From assembly GCA_902494595.1 (NCBI GenBank), contig CABUTY010000131.1, forward strand, positions 1 to 5,029: a stretch of DNA of 5,029 nucleotides. Direction: 5' to 3'. This stretch comes from an uncultured Porphyromonadaceae bacterium (GTDB lineage Bacteria; Bacteroidota; Bacteroidia; Bacteroidales; Muribaculaceae). A program made the position numbers and the translations under genes. Of this stretch, positions 1 through 5,029 are shown piece after piece. The notes below the pieces were generated by a model. The model ran no database searches. It saw only the letters and a list, made by a program, of their open reading frames with translations, and was not told the origin of the DNA. The first letter of the stretch is position 1, and each line of letters starts with the position of its first letter.

Positions 1-1
1 C

Positions 2-553
2 GACACGATGTGCGGTCTGCTTGCAGGTCGTGCCGCCGAAGAGGTGTTCCTCGGTCAGATCGGTACCGGCGCCAGCGACGATCTCGAGAAATGCACAAAA
101 ATAGCCCGGTCTCTCGTACTCGTATATGGCATGAGCGATAAACTGCCAAATCTCAACTACAACGACTCTTCGGGTCAGGACATGGGCTTCACGCGTCCGT
201 ACAGCGAGGAGACGGCTCAGATTATCGACGATGAGATAAAACGTATCATCAACGAACAGTATGAACGCGCCAAGTCGATTCTTAAGGAATACGCCCGCCA
301 GCATAACGAGATTCGCGACCAGCTTATAGAGCATGAAGTGATTTATCACGATGATGTGGAGCGTATCCTTGGCCCGCGCAAATGGGTGAGCCGTACCGAT
401 GAGATAATAGCTCTCAACAAGAAGCAGGAGGAAGAGGAGAAACGCACCAAGGCTCTGGGTATCGGCACCGACGCCGGCAAATTACCTGAACCTCAGGCCG
501 TAACCGATGACGACGACGACGACACCCCTCCTCCGTTCGCTCAGAGAAAATAG
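2..553 (+). CDS. ftsH: ATP-dependent zinc metalloprotease FtsH, C-terminal part (5' truncated)
   Basis: This is the end of FtsH, the inner-membrane AAA+ protease that unfolds and degrades membrane and soluble proteins. Only the last part of the M41 peptidase domain and the tail are visible. The frame is open to the left edge; the ATG at base 8 is an internal Met matching the Met before the conserved Gly-Arg-x-Ala-Glu-Glu stretch, not a start. Counting from that Met, GTGASDD (residues 19-25) carries the conserved Asp (Asp25, bases 80-82) that is the third zinc ligand in this family. The HExxH motif and AAA+ module lie upstream, outside the window. The helical C-terminal domain (about 65-120) ends in GPRKW (122-126). 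A 55-residue polar tail follows, with a Glu/Lys-rich stretch (138-146), six consecutive Asp (167-172) and a Pro-rich end. The stop is TAG at 551-553, followed by a hairpin terminator, so ftsH is the last gene of its transcript. Family assignment is near certain. Confidence 0.96.
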   Translation, partial: DTMCGLLAGRAAEEVFLGQIGTGASDDLEKCTKIARSLVLVYGMSDKLPNLNYNDSSGQDMGFTRPYSEETAQIIDDEIKRIINEQYERAKSILKEYARQHNEIRDQLIEHEVIYHDDVERILGPRKWVSRTDEIIALNKKQEEEEKRTKALGIGTDAGKLPEPQAVTDDDDDDTPPPFAQRK

Positions 554-559
554 AATCTG

Positions 560-597
560 AAAATCCTCTTTATGCCCGGGTATAAAGAGGGATTTTC
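560..597 (+). terminator. Hairpin transcription terminator after ftsH
   Basis: An inverted repeat begins seven bases after the ftsH stop. The left arm AAAATCCTCTTTAT (560-573) pairs with ATAAAGAGGGATTTT (582-596) around an 8-base loop that contains CCCGGG. One bulged G interrupts an otherwise complete match. The stem ends in a run of four Ts, and its A-rich foot opposite that T-run means it could also work on the other strand. The T-tract is short for a textbook intrinsic terminator, but position and stem quality make this the natural end of the ftsH transcript. It also separates ftsH from the efflux operon. Confidence 0.72.
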
Positions 598-635
598 ATA
601 ATGTGTATAGTAAATATCAACTGTTACAATCGGCG

Positions 636-643
636 TATTTTTG
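636..643 (+). promoter_or_regulatory. Candidate Bacteroidetes -7 element (TATTTTTG)
   Basis: TATTTTTG fits the TAnnTTTG consensus used by the Bacteroidetes primary sigma factor at all fixed positions. It lies after the ftsH terminator and would give a leader of about 160 bases. No good TTG-type -33 box is visible about 20 bases upstream, and such an AT-rich stretch can match by chance, so this is only a candidate. Confidence 0.25.
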
Positions 644-700
644 GTAAATATAGCGCATTTACTTAAATAATTGACGCCAGTCGCCGTTTAAAATCATGTT

Positions 701-728
701 GGAAACTGATTTTTAAATTTTGGTTTCC
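701..728 (+). promoter_or_regulatory. Inverted repeat around a -7-like element; possible repressor operator
   Basis: GGAAAC (701-706) and GTTTCC (723-728) are perfect inverted copies separated by 16 AT-rich bases. The spacer overlaps TAAATTTTG (714-722), a near match to the Bacteroidetes -7 consensus. The total span of 28 bases and the promoter overlap resemble operators of TetR/AcrR-type efflux repressors, which commonly control such operons. No regulator gene is in the window, and 6-base arms can arise by chance, so function is inferred only. Confidence 0.25.
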
Positions 729-811
729 TCGATACTGAAACGGGTGTCCCGAATGCGGACAATATATATAGAGAGGAAAAGAAAGACAGAAAGAACCTAA
801 TAGAGAAGAAA

Positions 812-1927
812 ATGAAGTACAGAACCATTTGGTATCCGGCGGCGATGGCATTATGTGTGCTGTCGCTAAGCTCGTGCAAAGGGAAACAGCAGGAGAACGT
901 TCAGCAGATTCCTGAACTGGCGGTCATGACCATCGGTGAGGAGAACGCGCAACTTGAGACAGGGTTTCCCGCCACACTGAAAGGCACCAACGACGTGCAG
1001 ATACATCCTCAGATTCAGGGCTTCCTCACGAAGGTATACGTAGAGGAAGGTCAGCAGGTACGCGCCGGACAGGTGCTCTTCACGATAGACCAGGTTACGC
1101 TCAAGGCGGCTGTCGACGCCGCCCAGGCGGCTGTGCAGGTGGCGCAGGCAAACGTTAATACCGCCACCACTAATGCCAACAACAACAAGATTCTTCTTGA
1201 CAAGAACATCATATCGGCGCCGGCCTACCAGACATCGGTAGACGCCCTCAACGCCGCCAAGGCCCAGTACAACCAGGCTGCCGCCAACCTTGCCTCGGCA
1301 CGCAAGAATCTGTCGTACTCGACGGTGACGGCTCCCATAAGCGGCCTCGTGGGAACCATTCCTTATCGCGAGGGTTCTCTCGTTTCGCCCCAGAGCGAGC
1401 TTACCGTGATTTCCAACAACAGCTCCATCGACGCCTATTTCTCGCTTAACGAGAAGGATATTCTGGCCCTTACCGACAACGGCAAGCGCACCATGCAGCA
1501 GGCCATTGCCGCCATGCCTCCCGTGACGCTGATGCTTGCCAACGGCGAGCGCTATGGCCGCCCGGGCAGAGTGGAGTCGGTTTCCGGCGTGATTGACCCG
1601 GCTACCGGTGCCGCTACCGCTAAGGCCGTATTCCCCAATCCCAACGGTATGCTCCACAGCGGAAACACCGGAAGGGTGATGATTCCCCAGGCTCATAACA
1701 ACGCCATACTCGTGCCTCAGTCGGCTACATATGAGATGCAGGACATGAAATTCGTCTACGTGCTGGGCGACAGCAACAAAGTGCATTCGGCACCCATCAC
1801 CATTGCCGAAGAGAACGACGGCAAGAACTATATAGTGATAGGCGGCCTGAAGCCGGGTCAGCAGATCGTCACTGAAGGCGTCGGTATTTCCGTCAAGGAC
1901 GACATGGTAATCAAGCCCAAGAAATAA
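812..1927 (+). CDS. Efflux RND transporter periplasmic adaptor subunit (AcrA/MexA-type lipoprotein)
   Basis: This is the membrane-fusion subunit of a tripartite efflux pump, bridging the inner-membrane RND pump and a TolC-like outer-membrane channel. The 371-residue protein is complete and close to the usual family length (E. coli AcrA has 397). It starts with a basic-hydrophobic signal peptide ending in lipobox LSSC, so Cys22 should be lipidated and anchor it to a membrane. The first half of the lipoyl domain (about 62-97) includes QIQGFLTKVYVEEGQQV. An Ala/Asn/Gln-rich alpha-helical hairpin (about 98-165) follows, then the second lipoyl half with TVTAPISGLVG (171-181). A beta-barrel (about 204-290) has IDPATGAATAKAVFPNP, and the membrane-proximal domain begins near AILVPQ (298-303). 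The ATG at 812 is chosen because it gives a proper lipoprotein signal directly; no Shine-Dalgarno is present. It ends in TAA followed at once by an in-frame TAG. The pump gene begins 9 bases after the TAA, so the two are co-transcribed. Substrates cannot be read from the sequence. Confidence 0.95.
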   Translation: MKYRTIWYPAAMALCVLSLSSCKGKQQENVQQIPELAVMTIGEENAQLETGFPATLKGTNDVQIHPQIQGFLTKVYVEEGQQVRAGQVLFTIDQVTLKAAVDAAQAAVQVAQANVNTATTNANNNKILLDKNIISAPAYQTSVDALNAAKAQYNQAAANLASARKNLSYSTVTAPISGLVGTIPYREGSLVSPQSELTVISNNSSIDAYFSLNEKDILALTDNGKRTMQQAIAAMPPVTLMLANGERYGRPGRVESVSGVIDPATGAATAKAVFPNPNGMLHSGNTGRVMIPQAHNNAILVPQSATYEMQDMKFVYVLGDSNKVHSAPITIAEENDGKNYIVIGGLKPGQQIVTEGVGISVKDDMVIKPKK

Positions 1928-1936
1928 TAGCGAGTT

Positions 1937-4900
1937 ATGAAATTATCCACATTCATAAACAGGCCGGTACTGTCGACGGTAATATCCATCTTCATAGTAC
2001 TGCTGGGCTTGTTGGGACTTATGTCGCTGCCTATCGAGCAGTACCCCAACATAGCTCCTCCTACCATCTCGGTATCGACCAACTACACCGGCGCCAACGC
2101 ACAGGCTGTGCTCAACTCGGTGATTGCTCCTCTCGAAGAGCAGATCAACGGCGCCGAGAACATGGACTACATGTATTCGTCGGCTGCCAACAACGGCTCG
2201 GCGCAGATTCAGGTATACTTCAAGCCGGGCACCGACCCCGACATGGCGGCGGTGGACGTGCAGAACCGTGTGGCCAAGGCTGCCAGCCAGCTCCCCAGCG
2301 AGGTCAACCAGGTGGGCGTAATCACTCAGAAACGCCAGAGCTCAATGCTTATGGTGTTCAACGTCTACGACGAAACCGGCAAATACTCCGAGGAGTTCGT
2401 GGAGAACTATGCCGCCATCAACATCATCCCTGTGGTGAAGCGTGTGGAGGGCGTCGGCGAGGCCATGGTTATGGGTGCCGACTATTCCATGCGCATATGG
2501 CTCAAGCCTGAGGCCATGGCCTCCTACGGACTGATGCCCAGCGATATCACCGCCGCTCTTGCCGAGCAGAACATTGAGGCTGCTCCGGGTCAGTTCGGCG
2601 AAAACGGCGACCAGTCCTATCAGTATGTGATGCGTTACAAGGGACGTCTCACGGAGGAGAAGGAATTCAAGGACATCATAGTCCGCGCCACCCCCGACGG
2701 CGAGATTCTACGTCTCAGCGATGTGGCTGACGTGGAATTGGGACGTCTATCATACGGCTTCCATTCCACCACCAACGGCAAGATTGGCGTAGCCGCCATG
2801 ATTATGCAGTCGCCCGGCTCAAACGCCACTCAGGTGGTCAAGGATATTCAGAAAGAGCTCGACAAATTCCAGAAAGAGGCTCCCGAGGGTATAAAGATCA
2901 TCACCACCATGGACGTCAACGAGTTCCTCTTCGAGTCGATCCACGAGGTAATCAAGACCCTTATAGAGGCCTTCCTGCTGGTGTTCCTGGTAGTGTTCAT
3001 CTTCCTGCAGGATTTCCGTTCGACGCTCATCCCGATGATTGCCATTCCTGTGGCTCTGATCGGTACATTCTTCCTGATGTACATCTTCGGGTTCTCCATC
3101 AACCTGCTGACGCTGTCGGCTCTTGTGCTGGCAATCGCGATTGTTGTCGACGACGCCATAGTGGTGGTGGAGGCCGTGCATGCCAAGCTTGACCAGGGCT
3201 ACACATCGGCACGGCGCGCTTCCATCGATGCCATGAACGAGATTGCTTCGGCCATCATTTCCATCACGCTGGTAATGATGCTCGTGTTCATCCCCGTATC
3301 CTTCATGGGCGGAACATCGGGAGTGTTCTACCGTCAGTTCGGTCTTACCATGGCCATGGCCATATTCCTCTCGGCATTGAACGCCCTTACCCTCACGCCG
3401 GCCCTCTGCGCCGTATTCCTCAAGCCTCACAACGGCGAGGAGAAGAATCTCAAGGAGCGTATGAGGGATGCTTACGCCACTACCGGCGAAGTGGTGAAGA
3501 ACACCTACAAAAAGCGTCTCGGCTTCCACTTCCCTCCCTTCGTGACATCGCTGCTTCTCTTGGCCGCTATCGTGTTCCTCGTGCTAGGATGGTATGAGTT
3601 CGAGAATGTGGCTCTGAGTGTGCTCGCTTACGCCGTGGCTATCCTCGCCGTGATCGGCATATTCCAGAAGAGCTTTATCGACGCCTTCAACAATGTGTTC
3701 GGCAAGCTGCAGAACAAGTACCAGAAATGGACAAATTTCTTCATCAACCACAAGATACTGAGTTTCTGCACGGTAGGCGTGGCCATGGCTGCGCTGGTAA
3801 TCATGATGATGCGTACTCCTACTTCACTTGTGCCCAATGAGGACACGGGTACGATAATGGGCGTAGTGGACATGCCGCCCGCCACATCAATGGAGCGCAC
3901 CAAGAGCATCATGGACCGCGTGGACTCGATATGCGGCACCATTCCCGCAATCAGCGTGCGTAATGCCATCACCGGCTACAGCTTCGTGTCGGGACAGGGC
4001 AACACCTACGGCTCATTCATCATCAAGCTGAAACCATGGAACGAACGTGACGCCAAGACCGAGTCGGCACAGGCGGTACTCGCACAGCTGTACCAGAAGA
4101 CTGCCAGCGTGCCCGACGGCCGTATCATGTTCTTCCAGCCTCCTATGATTTCGGGTTACTCAGCCACTTCCGGCTTCGAGATCCGTCTGCAGGACAAGAC
4201 CGGCGGCAACCTCGACAACTTCTTCAAGGTTTACCAGCAGTTTATCGCCGCCCTCAATGCACGCCCCGAAATCCAGATGGCATATTCAACCTTCAACCCG
4301 GCCTATCCGCAGTACCTTGTGGAACTGGATGTGGCAAAGATCAAGCAGGCCGGTCTGACACAGAATGCCATTCTGACCACTCTCCAGGGTTATTACGGCG
4401 GTATGTATATATCGAACTTCAACAAGTTCGGCAAGCTCTACCGCGTGATGATGCAGGCGAATCCTGAGGCCCGCGTGTCGCCGGAGACCCTGAAGCGTAT
4501 CAAGGTTCGCAACGGCGCCACAATGGCCCCCATCGACAACTTCGTGAAGCTTACACGAGTATATGGTCCCGACATCATCAACCGCTTCAACATGTTCACG
4601 TCTATAGCCGTGACGGGTTCGCCTTCGCAGAACACCTCCTCGGGACAAGCCATTGCCGCCATCGAGGAAGTGGCCGCGCAGACTCTTCCGGCCGGTTTCG
4701 GATATGAGTACTCTGGTCTTACCCGCGAGGAGGCTTCGCAGGGTTCCAGCCAGACTGCATATGTGTTCGGCCTCGTGATTCTATTCGTATACCTGCTGCT
4801 GTCGGCACAGTATGAATCGTACATCATCCCGTGGGCAGTGATTCTCTCCGTGCCCTTCGGTCTTATGGGTTCATTCATCTTCGCCAAGTTAATGGGCATC

Positions 4901-5029
4901 GACAACAACATCTACCTTCAGATCGCGCTCATCATGCTTATCGGACTTCTTGCCAAGAATGCCATTCTGATAGTGGAGTTCGCGCTTGAGCGCCGCAGAG
5001 CCGGCGTAAGCGTTGTCAAATCGGCCATC
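1937..5029 (+). CDS. RND multidrug efflux pump, AcrB/HAE1 type, with enlarged central linker (3' truncated)
   Basis: This is the inner-membrane proton/drug antiporter of the tripartite pump, expected to work as a trimer. The first 1031 residues are visible and the frame runs off the right edge. The start is typical (FINRPVLSTVIS, then EQYPNIAPP). TM1 is at about 10-29, and the porter region follows with MRIW (184-187). TM2-TM6 span about 338-495. TM4 has the proton-relay pair Asp405-Asp406 in VVDDAIVVVE, matching AcrB Asp407/Asp408. GGTSGVFYRQF and LTPALCAVFLKP mark TM5-TM6. The TM10 lysine is Lys1007 in GLLAKNAILIVEF, matching AcrB Lys940. The key relay residues in view are therefore intact. 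The Asp pair sits 2 residues earlier than in AcrB and the Lys 67 later; the extra ~70 residues lie between TM6 and TM7 (about 500-579) and hold two hydrophobic segments. The expected full length is about 1,110 residues. The gene follows the adaptor by 9 bases with no Shine-Dalgarno, suggesting translational coupling. Substrate range is unknown. Confidence 0.96.
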   Translation, partial: MKLSTFINRPVLSTVISIFIVLLGLLGLMSLPIEQYPNIAPPTISVSTNYTGANAQAVLNSVIAPLEEQINGAENMDYMYSSAANNGSAQIQVYFKPGTDPDMAAVDVQNRVAKAASQLPSEVNQVGVITQKRQSSMLMVFNVYDETGKYSEEFVENYAAINIIPVVKRVEGVGEAMVMGADYSMRIWLKPEAMASYGLMPSDITAALAEQNIEAAPGQFGENGDQSYQYVMRYKGRLTEEKEFKDIIVRATPDGEILRLSDVADVELGRLSYGFHSTTNGKIGVAAMIMQSPGSNATQVVKDIQKELDKFQKEAPEGIKIITTMDVNEFLFESIHEVIKTLIEAFLLVFLVVFIFLQDFRSTLIPMIAIPVALIGTFFLMYIFGFSINLLTLSALVLAIAIVVDDAIVVVEAVHAKLDQGYTSARRASIDAMNEIASAIISITLVMMLVFIPVSFMGGTSGVFYRQFGLTMAMAIFLSALNALTLTPALCAVFLKPHNGEEKNLKERMRDAYATTGEVVKNTYKKRLGFHFPPFVTSLLLLAAIVFLVLGWYEFENVALSVLAYAVAILAVIGIFQKSFIDAFNNVFGKLQNKYQKWTNFFINHKILSFCTVGVAMAALVIMMMRTPTSLVPNEDTGTIMGVVDMPPATSMERTKSIMDRVDSICGTIPAISVRNAITGYSFVSGQGNTYGSFIIKLKPWNERDAKTESAQAVLAQLYQKTASVPDGRIMFFQPPMISGYSATSGFEIRLQDKTGGNLDNFFKVYQQFIAALNARPEIQMAYSTFNPAYPQYLVELDVAKIKQAGLTQNAILTTLQGYYGGMYISNFNKFGKLYRVMMQANPEARVSPETLKRIKVRNGATMAPIDNFVKLTRVYGPDIINRFNMFTSIAVTGSPSQNTSSGQAIAAIEEVAAQTLPAGFGYEYSGLTREEASQGSSQTAYVFGLVILFVYLLLSAQYESYIIPWAVILSVPFGLMGSFIFAKLMGIDNNIYLQIALIMLIGLLAKNAILIVEFALERRRAGVSVVKSAI
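3434..3673 (+). other. Extra linker segment with two hydrophobic helices inside the RND pump
   Basis: Residues 500-579 of the pump lie between the end of TM6 (VFLKP, to 497) and the linker helix that precedes TM7 (FIDAFNNVFGKL, from 580). AcrB has only about 17 residues here. The segment starts highly charged (501-511), continues as an amphipathic stretch (509-532), then has two strongly hydrophobic runs at about 535-552 and 558-576, joined by the short polar turn YEFEN (553-557). An even number of added membrane crossings preserves the topology of the pump's second half, so a membrane hairpin entered from the cytoplasm is the simplest model. The reading frame and codon use run smoothly through it, so this is not an assembly error or frameshift. 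Confidence 0.75.

Larger units (their letters stand above)
598..811 (+). promoter_or_regulatory. AT-rich intergenic region: presumptive promoter and leader of the efflux operon
   Basis: This gap between the ftsH terminator and the adaptor gene has no convincing gene. It is much richer in A and T than the flanking genes and must hold the operon promoter if the terminator works. Two sequences resemble the Bacteroidetes primary sigma -7 element TAnnTTTG: an exact match at 636-643 and a near match at 714-722. Neither has a clear TTG-type -33 box at the usual distance. A 6-base inverted repeat flanks the second candidate. The last 41 bases (771-811) are almost all purine. No Shine-Dalgarno sequence precedes the ATG at 812, as is usual in Bacteroidetes, where A-rich unstructured leaders support initiation. 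Confidence 0.5.

Noticed and set aside
8..553. ATG at base 8 as a genuine start of a short protein
   Set aside because: The frame is open upstream to the window edge and the Met aligns to an internal position of the FtsH peptidase domain.
601..666. 21-codon frame starting just after the ftsH terminator
   Set aside because: It has no supporting leader, unremarkable composition and sits in AT-rich intergenic DNA; nothing distinguishes it from chance.
741..751. Short CGGG-TGT-CCCG palindrome in the leader
   Set aside because: The 4-base arms do not extend and the loop is only three bases; too small to call as an operator or structure.
762..770. ATATATATA run as a promoter or repeat element
   Set aside because: A single 9-base alternating run in AT-rich DNA that does not match the Bacteroidetes -7 or -33 elements.
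866..1786. Long minus-strand open frame of 306 codons
   Set aside because: It lies antisense to the adaptor, whose domain structure is unmistakable. The predicted protein is low-complexity Gly/Val/His/Arg-rich with no recognisable fold, as expected for the shadow of a codon-biased gene.
2819..3529. Minus-strand open frames of 236 and 112 codons inside the pump gene
   Set aside because: Both are antisense to conserved RND pump sequence. The 236-codon product is a run of His/Glu/Asp/Arg typical of reverse-complemented membrane-protein codons.
3422..3745. Frameshift or assembly error creating the extra pump residues
   Set aside because: The frame continues unbroken with consistent codon use, and canonical AcrB-like sequence resumes in the same frame on both sides.
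4286..4911. Two overlapping minus-strand open frames near the right end
   Set aside because: They overlap each other and the conserved second half of the pump, have no upstream signals and no recognisable domains.
1937..5029. Heavy-metal (CusA-type) rather than multidrug RND pump
   Set aside because: The TM4 DDAIVVVE motif, YRQF region and GLLAKNAILIVEF segment follow the AcrB/HAE1 pattern closely. The Met substitutions are at drug-pocket positions, not a recognised copper-binding methionine set.

Overview
The window looks like a chromosomal segment from a gut-type Bacteroidales bacterium. A Muribaculaceae-like lineage is my best guess, by inference only. The grounds are the Bacteroidales-style FtsH C-terminus (a Gly-Pro-Arg-Lys-Trp end to the protease core, then a charged tail), the absence of Shine-Dalgarno sequences before both other genes, A/purine-rich leaders, a lipoprotein-type efflux adaptor, and moderately GC-rich genes separated by an AT-rich gap.

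Layout, all genes on the + strand: (1) bases 1-553 are the 3' end of ftsH, the membrane AAA+ zinc protease, cut by the left edge; (2) 554-811 is an intergenic region with a hairpin terminator just after ftsH, followed by an AT-rich presumptive promoter region and a very purine-rich leader; (3) 812-1927 is a complete AcrA/MexA-type periplasmic adaptor lipoprotein; (4) 1937-5029 is an AcrB-type (HAE1) RND pump gene that is open through the right edge. I read its frame codon by codon and found no stop or frameshift in the 1031 visible codons; roughly 80 codons should be missing.

The adaptor and pump are separated by 9 bases and form an operon. The pump should take amphiphilic or hydrophobic compounds from the periplasm or inner membrane using the proton gradient. 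The adaptor should bridge it to a TolC-like outer-membrane channel, which is not in the window and may be encoded just downstream. FtsH is transcriptionally separate and has no evident functional link to the pump.

I see no wholly new system here. The most notable feature is in the pump: about 70 extra residues in the central cytoplasmic linker between TM6 and TM7. These add two strongly hydrophobic segments, and they seem to include a diverged second copy of the amphipathic linker helix at an offset of 71 residues, which suggests an ancient internal duplication. Secondary points are a remodelled phenylalanine trap in the pump, a non-canonical adaptor tip, an inverted repeat straddling a promoter-like element, and a small basic upstream ORF. 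I found no tRNA, rRNA, CRISPR array, insertion sequence or attachment site.
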